DNA of 64,000 bases from Breznakibacter xylanolyticus (GTDB lineage: Bacteria > Bacteroidota > Bacteroidia > Bacteroidales > Marinilabiliaceae): the NCBI RefSeq assembly GCF_003254275.1, contig NZ_QKZK01000015.1:1-64000 (forward strand), given 5' to 3'. Each line of letters opens with the position of its first letter. Positions within the stretch are counted from its first letter, which is position 1. This document shows, piece by piece, positions 18,301 through 26,806 of this stretch. The translations under genes and the position numbers were made by a program. Under the pieces are notes generated by a model. The model worked only from the letters and a program-made list of their open reading frames with translations, did not search any database and was not told the origin of the DNA.

Positions 18301-18458
18301 CGCGTTACGATAATTATGCTGTTGACGAAATCAATCGCAACTTAGCCATCTACATGGAAATTGGTAAAATGGCTAAGAAGCATAACCGCACAGAGTTGAT
18401 GCAAAAGATGGAAGATGATTATCAGGCGAGTGTGAAAGCTTTGCAACGTTTTCAATAA
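15390..18458 (+). CDS. DUF2723 membrane protein (TMEM260-like glycosyltransferase family)
   Basis: 1022 residues. The N-terminal ~600 residues hold about a dozen hydrophobic helices; the C-terminal ~400 residues are soluble. The start MKNFRLLNNVVGWATFLVAA, then TIEPTASFWDCGEFI (Asp and Glu in the first loop, ~residue 32-39) and GHPPGAPFFMILGR are hallmarks of DUF2723. This GT-C-like family includes animal TMEM260, a protein O-mannosyltransferase. A role in periplasmic protein O-glycosylation is plausible, since Bacteroidota O-glycosylate exported proteins; donor and target are unknown. The C-terminal part includes helical-repeat-like sequence. The deacetylase gene follows 10 bases downstream, suggesting an operon. 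Confidence 0.9.
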   Translation: MKNFRLLNNVVGWATFLVAAIVYILTIEPTASFWDCGEFISTSANLLVGHPPGAPFFMILGRFFSLFASEREQIAAMINIMSALASAFTILFLFWTITYFARKLVFNGKEPDSVQVWTVLTAGIIGALAYTFSDTFWFSAVEGEVYAMSSLFTAVVFWAILKWEENANEPHSNRWLILIAYLMGLSIGVHLLNLLAIPAIAMVYYFKKFEVNRANTIKAILVSGAILVGILYVIIPGVVKLATWFELLFVNEFGLPFNSGAVFYAFLLIGALVYGLWWTYKNNHLLLNTAITVVTVIILGYSSFAMIIIRSAADPTMDQNSPDEVFALQGYLNREQYGDRPLLYGQYYSSPGKVSDTKKGDPIRIKKNGKYEVVDYKPTYEYDSNTTTLFPRMYSSDPRHVDQYKSWANVKGKTVQARDREGGLVSVNIPTFGENILFFLKYQVYHMYFRYFMWNFSGRQNDIQGNGEVNKGNWITGFPAIDSWMYGDESLLPDEYTQNKARNKYFMLPLILGLVGLFFQLGRGREGLHGFWIVMLLFFLTGLAIVLYLNQTPLQPRERDYAYAGSFYAFSIWIGLGIPALVESVRRWMPGTSGVAVVGLTALLLVPGIMAAENWDDHDRSGRYIARDLAYNYLNTCDENAIIFTNGDNDTFPLWYIQEVEHIRTDVRVCNLSYLQTDWYIDQMKRKAYESDPMPFSLTHDQYQTGTRDAVYLYDRMNGEAADLRKAFSFLLSEDKSTKYLPGYSERIEYLPAKRFVLPVDSADVVSRGIVPDEMANRVAESIDINLNRSYIVKNDMMILDLLLTNNWTRPVYFAVTVGSDSYLNLQDYFQLEGFGYRLVPISTPSDNYMPGRVDTKRMYDNVMTKFRWTGFDDPKVYLDENHIRMATNIRNNMTRLVNALIDENQMDKAKEVLDFTMAKLPSSRVPHTYYSVSLAEGYYRVGNITEGDAILKEMSDNNLKELKYYTSLPSRYDNYAVDEINRNLAIYMEIGKMAKKHNRTELMQKMEDDYQASVKALQRFQ

Positions 18459-18468
18459 TTGATGTCTC

Positions 18469-19080
18469 ATGGTTCAGCCTCCCGGTTGGTTAAAACTGTT
18501 TTACCCGGCGGCCTTTTGGAGAGGCAGTGCCTCTGAAAAGGTGGTTTATCTCACTTTTGACGATGGCCCTATTCCTGAGGTGACACCATGGGTGGTTGAT
18601 TTACTCCACCATAAAGGGATTCAGGCCACATTCTTCTGCGTAGGGGAGAATGTGGCCCGATATCCACATTTGCTTCATCATCTTCTCGACAATGGGCATC
18701 TGGTTGGCAATCATACATTTCATCATGTACCCGCTTGGCGTCTTTCTTTTTCAGAGTATCTCAACGAGATTGAGATGGCTCAAAAATTAATTCATACCCA
18801 TTTGTTTCGTCCCCCGCACGGTAAATTGTGGCCTTGGCAAATGCCCGCTCTCATGCGGCGATTTAGAAAAATTGTGATGTGGGATGTGTTGACCAAAGAT
18901 TATGATCGTCGGCTTTCGCCCGATGAGGTGGTTGACAATGTGGTCAAATATGTACGTCCCGGTTCGGTGATTGTCTTTCACGATTCGCTGAAGGCTTGGC
19001 CTAATCTGCAAGAGGCATTGCCTCGTTCCATCGATTGGTTACAACAGCAAGGCTATCGTTTTAAACTTATTCCCAGTTGA
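18469..19080 (+). CDS. Polysaccharide deacetylase (NodB homology) family protein
   Basis: 203 residues of the carbohydrate esterase 4 fold. All five motifs are visible: TFDDGP (catalytic Asp and metal Asp, ~residue 28), HTFHH (metal His pair), RPPHGK, the DVLTKDYD region, and VIFHDS-like VIVFHDS with the catalytic His. No signal peptide, so it may act in the cytoplasm or be an atypical member. The 3' end overlaps the convergent acyltransferase gene by 14 bases (19067-19080). Located 10 bases after the DUF2723 gene, likely co-transcribed. The precise sugar substrate cannot be told. Confidence 0.92.
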   Translation: MVQPPGWLKLFYPAAFWRGSASEKVVYLTFDDGPIPEVTPWVVDLLHHKGIQATFFCVGENVARYPHLLHHLLDNGHLVGNHTFHHVPAWRLSFSEYLNEIEMAQKLIHTHLFRPPHGKLWPWQMPALMRRFRKIVMWDVLTKDYDRRLSPDEVVDNVVKYVRPGSVIVFHDSLKAWPNLQEALPRSIDWLQQQGYRFKLIPS

Positions 19081-19711
19081 TGTTTTCCTTAATCACCCTG
19101 GCCGGAACGCCGCCAGCCAGGCAGTAAGGAGGGATGTCTTTGTTGACCACGGCTCCGGCAGCAATCACGGCGCCATTGCCTATGTTGACCCCCTTGAGAA
19201 TGGTCACGTTCATGCCAATCCACACATGGTTCCCAATTTTGATGGGACGGCTCACATGTTGACCATTGTCCACGATTTGATGATTGTCTGAGTCGCGAAT
19301 TGTTACTTTTTCGGCAATCGCCACACCTTCACCAATTTCAATGCGTTCAAAACAGTTTAGGCTTACCTGGTGATTGATGTATCCGCTGCCCAAAATCAGG
19401 GTGGCTCCATCGGTGACCGAGATTCTTCCCCCTGAAAATATTTTGAAGTTTTTGTTGACTTGTAGTTTTGAATTTTTGCCCAATGCCAACATGGTTATAG
19501 CCGGATCGTTGGCAATCCATTTTTTATTTACTTCAAGTGTTCCTTCGGATATAATTACGGAGGAGCTGCGATGCAGGCTGAAGCAGCTGCCTTTATAGAA
19601 CAATGCTTTCCCTTGTTTTTGTCGATGCTTGAGCCATTGCAAGTTTGCCAATGGTGAGAGACTGCGTAGGAGTTTGATTTTATTGATGATGTCCTTCATG
19701 AATAATCGCAT
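19067..19711 (-). CDS. Hexapeptide-repeat (LbH) acyltransferase
   Basis: 214 residues. Left-handed beta-helix repeats ([LIV]GxxxxI-type) run through the C-terminal two thirds, including [34 protein letters not shown] and [17 protein letters not shown], ending [12 protein letters not shown]. These are typical of sugar O-acetyltransferases (maltose/WbbJ class), with the catalytic His probably in [10 protein letters not shown]. The start overlaps the upstream histidine kinase stop by one base (TAATG), implying coupled translation. It converges on the deacetylase gene with a 14-base overlap. Likely modifies a surface glycan; target unknown. Confidence 0.9.
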   Translation of the reverse strand: MRLFMKDIINKIKLLRSLSPLANLQWLKHRQKQGKALFYKGSCFSLHRSSSVIISEGTLEVNKKWIANDPAITMLALGKNSKLQVNKNFKIFSGGRISVTDGATLILGSGYINHQVSLNCFERIEIGEGVAIAEKVTIRDSDNHQIVDNGQHVSRPIKIGNHVWIGMNVTILKGVNIGNGAVIAAGAVVNKDIPPYCLAGGVPARVIKENINWE

Positions 19712-22218
19712 TAGGTGATTGCATCCCCTTTTTTATATGGGATGCGGAATGCAAATCGTGATCCTTTCCCTTTTTCTGATTCTAAAAATATCGATCCGCC
19801 CATTTTTTCCACGTAAGCTTTTGAAATGGCCAGCCCCAGACCCGATCCGCCATGTTTTACGGTGACATTGTTTTCCACCTGTCTAAAACGTTCAAAGATG
19901 AGCGAGTGATATGCTTTGTCGATGCCGATGCCTGTGTCTTCAACAAAAAACTCGATGGCACCTCGTCCGGTAAAATTGTATCCAAAGGCGACATGTCCCT
20001 GTTCTGTGAATTTTAGTGCATTGTTTATCAGATTGATGATGATTTGCCGAACCTTTACTTCATCCATCATCACCAAATGTTGCACGTCGCGTGTGGAAGG
20101 GATGATTTGTAGTTGAACCTTTTTTTCTTTAGGAATGGTCACCTTCAGTTGGTGATAGATGTCATGCAACATGTTGCTCACATGGGTGGCTCCGATGTTG
20201 AGCGTGATTTGGCCTGTTTCGATGCGTGAAATCTCAATAATGTCATTGATGATGGAGAGTAGATGGGTACCGCTCTTTTGAATGATGTTGATGTAACTTT
20301 CGTGCATCTCATCGTTTAAGTCGGTGTCCATGAGTAAGTCGGCAAATCCCAGGATGGCATTCATAGGGGTGCGGATCTCGTGCGACAGGTTGGCCAAAAA
20401 TGCCGATTTTAAACGATCACTTTCTTCGGCGCGTTCTTTGGCGTTCACCAGTTCGGCAAGCATTTGTTTGCGTTCGGTGATGTCTTCTTTTACCGCCACA
20501 AAATGGGTAATACGTCCTTCGTCGTTTACAATGGGCGAGATGATGGCTTTTTCCCAGTATAAATCGCCGTTGCGTTTCCGGTTGTGCAGTTCACCTTCCC
20601 AGTTTTGTCCCGAAAGGATGGTTTCCCATAGATTATGATAAAATTCAGGGCTTTGCATGCCTGATTTTAGCACGCGCGGATTTAAGCCCATTAATTCGTC
20701 ACGTTTGTATCCGGTCAGTTCCGAAAACTTGGGGTTTACGTATTCTATGATGCCGCTTGTGTCGGTAATCACAATGCTTTCGGGGCTTTGCTCGGTCACC
20801 CGTGACAGAATCAGGGCTTGCTCTTCGGCCTGTTTGCGTTGGGTGACATCCTGGTAAACCACCTGGAAATTGACTTCTCCGTTCCATACAACCTCTTTCC
20901 TGATGATGTGTAAGTGACGTATCTGGCCATCTTTGCGAATAATATCGGTGTCGTATTCGTCGGGGGTGGGTTCCCCTTTTTTGCGCTTTTCCATCCGTTC
21001 CAAATGGCGCGCATAGCTATGGGGGGTGTATCGGTCGCTGGGGTGGGGGGCGTTAAATTCGTCGATGGATGCAAATCCATAAATGGTCATCAAAACCTGA
21101 TTGGCATAAACGGTTTGGTTTTGCCGATTCACAATGCGGATACCCAAGGGTGAATTGTCCATGGTTGTCCGAAAGTTCTCTTCGCTATCGCGCAAGGCTT
21201 TTTCCGACTTCATCCGTTCGATCATCTTCACTGCCGAATCGGTTAGCAGGGTGAGGTGAAGGATGTCACCTTCGTTATATCCGTCGATTTTATTGGCAAC
21301 GCCAATCACCGCGACGATACGATTTCCTTTGAGTACCGGGATGGTGAGGAAGGTATTCAGTTCAACATGTCCCGGCGAATAGCCTTTTTTTATGGTGTGA
21401 TTTGCGTAGTCGTTGATAATGATAGGGCGTCGTTGTCGCACTGCTTCACCCCATAACCCCGCACTGCTCAGCTCGAAGCACGTTTGTTGGTTGTTGAGCT
21501 TGCATTCTTCCATCACCTCTTTGGACCACGAATGTAACGTGAATGTTTCTTGCTCCTCGCTGTATAAAAAAATGTACCCGATTTTGCTCCCTGTTAATTT
21601 GATGGCTTCAGCTAACACATAATCGAGGAGTTCGGGAATGTCGAGGCATTCGTACTGCATGATTTTCAACAGGCTTTCGAGTCGCATGTTGTTAATCTTG
21701 AGTGCCTTTTTCGCTTTTTTTTGAGCTGTGATATCCTTAAAAATATGTACCGCACCATCAAATTTCCCTTCTTTATTCAGAATTGGGTCAATAATTATTT
21801 GGTAATATTTCCCTTTCAGTTCCAACTCTTCTGATTCACGACTGCAGGTTTGCACAGCTTTAAAAAATGGGCATTTGCCATCAAGGGTTTGATTGTGTGG
21901 ATGTATCAGGCTGTAGCATTGATGTTTTATAACCTCATTCTGAGGCAGGTTGACGAATGTTGCAAAAGCCCGGTTACACTTGATGATGTTGCAGGAAGCA
22001 TCCAACAGGCAAATGGGGTCGGTGATGGCATCAAAGGTGATTTGCCATTGTTGATCAGCTAAGTGGTCACTTGAGAAAGTCCCGTTTGGACGCATCGAGT
22101 TGGTTGCCTCGTTGGTTTGAGTCGCTTCGTGATGGTTTTCCAATTCACGAAGTCGTTTTCTCAAACGGACAATTTCCTTTTGCAGGGCTTCTTGCGATGG
22201 TGCTCCCTTGGTTTTCAT
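19711..22218 (-). CDS. PAS-GAF-PAS-PAS sensor histidine kinase
   Basis: 835 residues with no membrane segment. Order: N-terminal coiled coil ([19 protein letters not shown]), PAS (~55-170), GAF (~195-345; [20 protein letters not shown]), two PAS/PAC units (~345-470 and ~475-595; [22 protein letters not shown]), HisKA with phospho-acceptor His in [17 protein letters not shown] (~613), and a HATPase with [18 protein letters not shown] and GSGLGLAIS (to ~830). It ends without a receiver. No partner regulator is adjacent; instead the stop overlaps the acyltransferase start by one base. Confidence 0.93.
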   Translation of the reverse strand: MKTKGAPSQEALQKEIVRLRKRLRELENHHEATQTNEATNSMRPNGTFSSDHLADQQWQITFDAITDPICLLDASCNIIKCNRAFATFVNLPQNEVIKHQCYSLIHPHNQTLDGKCPFFKAVQTCSRESEELELKGKYYQIIIDPILNKEGKFDGAVHIFKDITAQKKAKKALKINNMRLESLLKIMQYECLDIPELLDYVLAEAIKLTGSKIGYIFLYSEEQETFTLHSWSKEVMEECKLNNQQTCFELSSAGLWGEAVRQRRPIIINDYANHTIKKGYSPGHVELNTFLTIPVLKGNRIVAVIGVANKIDGYNEGDILHLTLLTDSAVKMIERMKSEKALRDSEENFRTTMDNSPLGIRIVNRQNQTVYANQVLMTIYGFASIDEFNAPHPSDRYTPHSYARHLERMEKRKKGEPTPDEYDTDIIRKDGQIRHLHIIRKEVVWNGEVNFQVVYQDVTQRKQAEEQALILSRVTEQSPESIVITDTSGIIEYVNPKFSELTGYKRDELMGLNPRVLKSGMQSPEFYHNLWETILSGQNWEGELHNRKRNGDLYWEKAIISPIVNDEGRITHFVAVKEDITERKQMLAELVNAKERAEESDRLKSAFLANLSHEIRTPMNAILGFADLLMDTDLNDEMHESYINIIQKSGTHLLSIINDIIEISRIETGQITLNIGATHVSNMLHDIYHQLKVTIPKEKKVQLQIIPSTRDVQHLVMMDEVKVRQIIINLINNALKFTEQGHVAFGYNFTGRGAIEFFVEDTGIGIDKAYHSLIFERFRQVENNVTVKHGGSGLGLAISKAYVEKMGGSIFLESEKGKGSRFAFRIPYKKGDAIT

Positions 22219-22603
22219 GGGCTATAAATCACTTCATAATTTACGAAGATTACTTGGACTTTTCGATGCTTTGTGCTGAATTATTTTAGTGTCAATGTTT
22301 TGGTTCCACTTTTCTAACAACTTGTGGGCGCTGAATGTTGTGTTATACTCCCGTCATCAAAGATATATTTGAATATCAAATGATTTCAGCTAAATTGCAG
22401 GCAAATGTTCTTATTGGCAGTTTGTGATTATTTGTTTGTAACTGAGACGTTTTGTTTTTGTATTAGCAGTTGTTTTTTCATGAGGCATTGTTGTTTGATG
22501 CTTCCTTGATGGTTATCTTTTTTGTTGTTTTAGGGGCAAAAGGTGTTGAATGTGACCAATAGTAGAGGCACAATTTTTTTAATATGGTAAGTGTTGTATT
22601 TCG
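22219..22603. other. Divergent intergenic region
   Basis: AT-rich, no gene supported. A TATATTTG at 22364-22371 resembles the -7 element of this phylum but lacks a well-spaced TTTG upstream. It lies within a small palindrome (TTTGAATATCAAA). Confidence 0.4.
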
Positions 22604-22996
22604 ATGAGGCTGATTGTTTTTTTGTTGATGGTCATTATGACGAACATGCTGTTTGCGCAGACTAAACAAAAGTTTGGTGGTCAAGGCAATACTTCGTTGC
22701 CGGCGGTAGGCACTTCGGAAACTGTTTTGTCTTCTCGTTCGCAGGGGGCCGGTGCTGTGGTGGCTTTTCCTTCTCCATTTAAATCTTCTTTTACCCTCGA
22801 ATCTCCTGAGACTTCTGAGATTAAAAGTGTTGCAGTGGTCAATATTTTAGGGAAAAAAGTTCCCGTTTCCGTTGATTTGATGAGCACCCGTGCCGTGGTG
22901 ACTTTTGATTCCGGAGTGCCCGATGGCATTTATCTTTGTAAAGTAACCCTCGAAAGAGAAATCTTAACCATTCGCATGGTTAAAAGTGTACGATAA
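22604..22996 (+). CDS. Small exported protein resembling a lone T9SS sorting domain
   Basis: 130 residues. The signal peptide begins MRLIVFLLMVIMTNMLFAQ. After a ~45-residue Ser/Gly-rich linker, the rest (~50-130) reads like a type IX secretion C-terminal sorting domain: a PSPF segment, SVAVVNILGKKV, VTFDSGVPDGIYLCKVTLE, ending in IRMVKSVR. Such domains normally end far larger secreted proteins; here there is essentially no passenger. It may be a stand-alone cell-surface module, or a remnant of a larger gene. The following membrane-protein gene begins within or just after its end. Confidence 0.7.
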   Translation: MRLIVFLLMVIMTNMLFAQTKQKFGGQGNTSLPAVGTSETVLSSRSQGAGAVVAFPSPFKSSFTLESPETSEIKSVAVVNILGKKVPVSVDLMSTRAVVTFDSGVPDGIYLCKVTLEREILTIRMVKSVR

Positions 22997-23006
22997 TTTT
23001 TCTCTT

Positions 23007-23450
23007 ATGATTGAATTGGGTTATTGGGGACTGTTCTTGGGTAGTTTTTTGGCGGCCACAGTTGTTCCTTTCAGTTCCGAAGCGTTACTTTCAGGCATGA
23101 TTCTGTCGGGTGGCAATCCTTTGGTGGCCATTGTTGTCGCCACTTTGGGTAATTGGATGGGGGGAATGTCATCTTATGGTTTAGGCCATTTGGGCAAACT
23201 AAGCTGGATTGAACGTTATTTACGCGTTAAGCCGGTTCAAATCGAAAAATTTACCAATTATATCAATGGGCGAGTGTTATGGGCTTCATTGCTTTGTTGG
23301 CTGCCGATGGTTGGTGATGTGATTGCCGTGGTGTTGGGTCTGACGCGTGCCAACATTTGGATCTCATCGGTTGGTATGTTGGCGGGTAAAGCCCTGCGCT
23401 ATGTTTTGTGGGGTTGGATGACGTTTGGTGCCATGCAGTGGTGGCAATAA
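23007..23450 (+). CDS. YqaA-type (SNARE-associated/DedA-related) membrane protein
   Basis: 147 residues and about four hydrophobic segments. LGYWGLFLGSFLAATVVPFSSEALL and TLGNWMGGMSSYGLG match the YqaA branch of the VTT/DedA superfamily, thought to include lipid scramblases or transporters. The start is placed at ATG 23007 (MIELGYWGLF), matching family starts. A GTG at 22986 would overlap the previous gene by 11 bases and add seven residues. It ends at a bidirectional terminator shared with frr. Confidence 0.85.
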   Translation: MIELGYWGLFLGSFLAATVVPFSSEALLSGMILSGGNPLVAIVVATLGNWMGGMSSYGLGHLGKLSWIERYLRVKPVQIEKFTNYINGRVLWASLLCWLPMVGDVIAVVLGLTRANIWISSVGMLAGKALRYVLWGWMTFGAMQWWQ

Positions 23451-23452
23451 AA

Positions 23453-23473
23453 AACCCGCCTTTGGGGCGGGTT
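23453..23473. terminator. Bidirectional terminator between yqaA-type gene and frr
   Basis: AACCCGCC - TTTGG - GGCGGGTT type hairpin, with A-run on the left and a T-containing tract on the right. It serves two convergent genes. Confidence 0.85.
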
Positions 23474-23478
23474 GCTTT

Positions 23479-24042
23479 TCACACGGTCAAAATATCTTTT
23501 TCTTTCTTCTCAATCAGTTCATCGACTTTCTTAATGTATTTGTCGTGAAGTTTCTGTGCTTCGGCTTCCGCATCCTTGGCCATGTCTTCGGGCAAACCAT
23601 CTTTTTGCATTTTTTTGAGTTCTTCAATGGCATCACGGCGTGCTGAGCGAACGCTGATTTTGGCATCTTCTCCCACTTGTCTCGATTGTTTGACCAACGA
23701 TTTGCGGCGTTCTTCGGTCAATGGGGGTACGTTCAAGCGTATGATTTCGCCGTTGTTGTCAGGATTCATCCCCAAATTGGCAGCCATAATGGCACGCTCA
23801 ATGGGGCCAATCATTGTCTTTTCCCAAGGTTGAATGGCAATGGTGCGTGCATCGGGCGTGTTGATGTTCGAGACCTGTTGCAGTGGGGTCGGGGTTCCGT
23901 AGTAATCCACCATCAGGCCATCGAGCATTTTGGGATTGGCCTTTCCGGCTCGTATTTTGGCAAGTTCTTTGTCTAAGTGGTCAACGCTTTTGAGCATTCT
24001 TTCGGCTGCATCCTCCAATAGGAGTTGAACTTCTTCATTCAT
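23479..24042 (-). CDS. frr: Ribosome recycling factor
   Basis: 187 residues, normal length, chosen from [17 protein letters not shown]; the longer frame adds 23 unrelated residues. It splits post-termination ribosomes together with EF-G. Conserved stretches are [44 protein letters not shown] and [14 protein letters not shown]. In many Bacteroidota frr lies next to pyrH; here pyrH is about 37 kb away (61458) behind tsf. Confidence 0.97.
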   Translation of the reverse strand: MNEEVQLLLEDAAERMLKSVDHLDKELAKIRAGKANPKMLDGLMVDYYGTPTPLQQVSNINTPDARTIAIQPWEKTMIGPIERAIMAANLGMNPDNNGEIIRLNVPPLTEERRKSLVKQSRQVGEDAKISVRSARRDAIEELKKMQKDGLPEDMAKDAEAEAQKLHDKYIKKVDELIEKKEKDILTV

Positions 24043-24220
24043 AATTGCATCTGTTTGTTTGGTAATTCGCAAACAAAAATAGGAAACTTTGGCCGAAATC
24101 AAAACAACCATGACAGCTCCGATAATAATATTGCGATGAGCTATTGACTTGTTCCTTTAAGCCCTGATGGTTGTTGAGATAAAGTTCCGAATTGTCTGTA
24201 AAAGTGGGGGCGATTGACCA

Positions 24221-25753
24221 TTAGTTTTCAGGGAAACCAACCGGCAGATTAAAGAAAAATGCCGAGCCTTTTCCTTCTTCCGACATTACCCAAATGTCAC
24301 CGCCCAGCAGTTCTACAAATTTTCGTGTCACCGTCAGCCCCAGGCCTGTGCCGCCATATTCGCGTGAGAGTGATTGATCTAGTTGTGTGAACTTTTCAAA
24401 TATGAGATCTTTACAGTTGTCGGGAATGCCAATGCCCGAGTCTTCAACAAAAAACAGGTAGTTGCGAATGCCGTATGGGCGGCAGCCATAGCGAATGTAG
24501 CCTTGGCGGGTAAATTTGATGGCGTTGTCAATCAAATTAATAAAAATGTTTTGCAGGATGTTTCGCTGCGAATAAATATTGGGCAGCTGGGGGTCGATGT
24601 CCCATTGACCGATGAGCTCGAGGTTTTCTTTGTTGAATTTTTTTAAGTCACCCCGGATAATAGGCGCCAAATCACGGAAAAATTCCTCAAGTCCTACGGC
24701 ACTTCTGATTGTTTGTGATTCGTTATTTTCGATGCGAGCATATTCAAGCATGTTGTCAATAAGTCCCAAGAGCTGCAATCCGCTTGATTCGATGTATTTG
24801 GCAAAGCGCAGATTGTCGCTGTTTTCGAGCTTTTGATCCAAAATGCGGGCAAAGCCAATGATGGCATTTAATGGTGTGCGTAATTCGTGGCTGATGCTGG
24901 TCAGGAAATTGTTTTTCATTCGGTGCGACGACTCGGCTTCTTTTTGTGCGCGAATGAGTTCCTGTTCGTATGAGCGCTGGCGGGAGATGTCGTGTAAATT
25001 TAAGACATAAAATTCAGGCTGACCGAAAGCATCGGGCACTTTGCATAGTTTGCACTCAACGGGAATAAAATGTCCGTCGCGATGACGAAACCGAAACCGG
25101 AACAGCTCCTCAGCCCGGTCGTTGTCGTAAGTCAGTTGATCCCAAAACAGGCTGAAATCGTCGGGATGAACCAGGCTAAATAGGTTGAGAATGCGGGCTT
25201 CATCGGCGCCATATCCCGATAGTGTTTTGCATGAGGGACTGATGTATAGTGACTTTAGATCTTTGTCAAGTAGAATTTGTACGTACGAGGTGTTTTCGGC
25301 CAGAACCTGATAATGGTCTTTGAGGGTTTGAAGTTCGTTGACTATTAGTTGATTGGTGTCGATGGGTCTGAAAATGCAGAAATAGTGTTGCTCACCTTCC
25401 TGAATGTATAAGTTAATGACCATCTCCATTGTCAGGGGCTCTTGCTGGTTGTTTACCAACGTAATTTCAGTGGTGTGAAACGGGTGTTTAACGTTGATGG
25501 TGCTGAGCAGATGGCGAACAATAACGGCTGAGCTGTGCGAGAGGATCTTTCCAAGGTTAGCTTCGCTTGAATGTAAATCTTTATTACCCGTCAATTTGAC
25601 TAATTCATCACTCACTTGCGTGAAATATCCTCGCTTGTCAATCACGGCATGGGCACAGATGATTTCCTGTTCCTGTACATCACACAGACGTGCGTCGTGA
25701 TCATCCAATTTTCGGGAAAAGGGTTTGTGAATAAAAAAACGCGGAGTGGCCAT
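24221..25753 (-). CDS. PAS sensor histidine kinase
   Basis: 510 residues, no membrane segment. Residues ~35-150 look like a degenerate PAS domain (CAHAVIDKRGYFTQV). A clear PAS/PAC is at ~155-275 (YISPSCKTLSGYGADEA; RHRDGHFIPVECKL). HisKA follows with the phospho-acceptor His in FLTSISHELRTPLNAII (~289). The HATPase has NLIDNAIKFT, VEDSGIGIP and GTGLGLTVTRKF. No receiver domain and no regulator neighbour, so the partner is encoded elsewhere. Confidence 0.92.
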   Translation of the reverse strand: MATPRFFIHKPFSRKLDDHDARLCDVQEQEIICAHAVIDKRGYFTQVSDELVKLTGNKDLHSSEANLGKILSHSSAVIVRHLLSTINVKHPFHTTEITLVNNQQEPLTMEMVINLYIQEGEQHYFCIFRPIDTNQLIVNELQTLKDHYQVLAENTSYVQILLDKDLKSLYISPSCKTLSGYGADEARILNLFSLVHPDDFSLFWDQLTYDNDRAEELFRFRFRHRDGHFIPVECKLCKVPDAFGQPEFYVLNLHDISRQRSYEQELIRAQKEAESSHRMKNNFLTSISHELRTPLNAIIGFARILDQKLENSDNLRFAKYIESSGLQLLGLIDNMLEYARIENNESQTIRSAVGLEEFFRDLAPIIRGDLKKFNKENLELIGQWDIDPQLPNIYSQRNILQNIFINLIDNAIKFTRQGYIRYGCRPYGIRNYLFFVEDSGIGIPDNCKDLIFEKFTQLDQSLSREYGGTGLGLTVTRKFVELLGGDIWVMSEEGKGSAFFFNLPVGFPEN

Positions 25754-25996
25754 ACTTTTGTTCCTCTGAAAGTGGCAATTTGGGAAAAAGTTTCGGAAAA
25801 AACGTTAAAATTTCTCGCAAATTGACTAAAGGTTAAAAAATCTTGACGTATTGACTGATGTGGCGGATCATTATCGCCCCGATGTGATTTGTTTTCATTG
25901 GGTTTTCAGTTTTAAACGGGGTGTGAAGATGCTTTTTATCTCAATTGCAGCGCTAAATTTAGAACGCTTCAAAATAGAAAAATTTCTTTAATTAAT

Positions 25997-26028
25997 ATTG
26001 GATGAAACCAACGCAAGGCCTACATTTG
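25997..26028 (+). promoter_or_regulatory. Probable promoter of sdhCAB
   Basis: TTG at 25998-26000 and TACATTTG at 26021-26028, 20 bases apart, fit the Bacteroidota -33/-7 pattern (TTTG, TAnnTTTG). The predicted start near 26035 gives a leader of about 45 bases before the ATG at 26079. Confidence 0.6.
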
Positions 26029-26078
26029 CAACGCTGATAACTTAATACAAACAATTTTACATCACTAAAAATTTTCCT

Positions 26079-26780
26079 ATGAGCAACCTGTTTTGTTCTT
26101 CTGTAGGGAAAAAGTTAGTAATGAGTATTTCAGGATTATTCTTGATCATGTTCCTGTTTGTTCACTTGTTGCTCAACTCTTTCTTGTTAATCCCCGATGG
26201 GGGTGAAATGTACAATGCCGGCGCACATTTTATGGCCACCAATCCTATGATTAAGGTGATGGAGCCTGTGTTGGCCATCGGTTTTATTGTGCACATTGTG
26301 TATGCTTTGATTTTGTCGCATCAAAATGCGAAAGCCCGTGGTAATGTGGCCTATGCATCAGGCAACAAAACTCAGGGAGTAAGCTGGATGTCAAAAAACA
26401 TGTTGATTTTGGGTGTGACCGTTTTGGCATTTCTGGTGTTGCACATTGCCCATTTTTGGGTAAAGATGAAAGTTACCGGGCATGATTTGCTGGCTCATAC
26501 CACGATTAAGGTTGGTGGTGTGGAAACCGAAGTCGAAAATGCTTATGCTTTGGTGAATTACACGTTTTCTCAGTTGTGGGTGGTTATCGTTTATGCCATT
26601 GCTGCCATCGGTTTGGCTTACCACCTGATGCACGGTTTTTGGTCGGCTTTCCAAACCATTGGTTTCAGCAACAATGTTTGGCGTGTTCGTCTCAACATCA
26701 TTGGTGCCATTGTGGCCTGGGTTGTTGGGTTGGGTTTTGCCATCATTGCCGTAGCACAACATTTGTTCTTCCAAGCGTAA
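26079..26780 (+). CDS. sdhC: Succinate dehydrogenase/fumarate reductase cytochrome b subunit
   Basis: 233 residues with five hydrophobic helices, the single-subunit di-haem cytochrome b anchor of the Wolinella/Bacteroides type (type B). It passes electrons between menaquinone and the SdhB iron-sulfur centres. Membrane histidines are visible in FVHLLLNS, FIVHIVYA, LVLHIAHFW and YHLMHGFW, enough for two haems. First gene of an sdhC-A-B operon, 26 bases before sdhA. In an anaerobe it would run as fumarate reductase. Confidence 0.95.
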   Translation: MSNLFCSSVGKKLVMSISGLFLIMFLFVHLLLNSFLLIPDGGEMYNAGAHFMATNPMIKVMEPVLAIGFIVHIVYALILSHQNAKARGNVAYASGNKTQGVSWMSKNMLILGVTVLAFLVLHIAHFWVKMKVTGHDLLAHTTIKVGGVETEVENAYALVNYTFSQLWVVIVYAIAAIGLAYHLMHGFWSAFQTIGFSNNVWRVRLNIIGAIVAWVVGLGFAIIAVAQHLFFQA

Positions 26781-26806
26781 CTTCTTATTAAATAATATCT
26801 GAAGAC

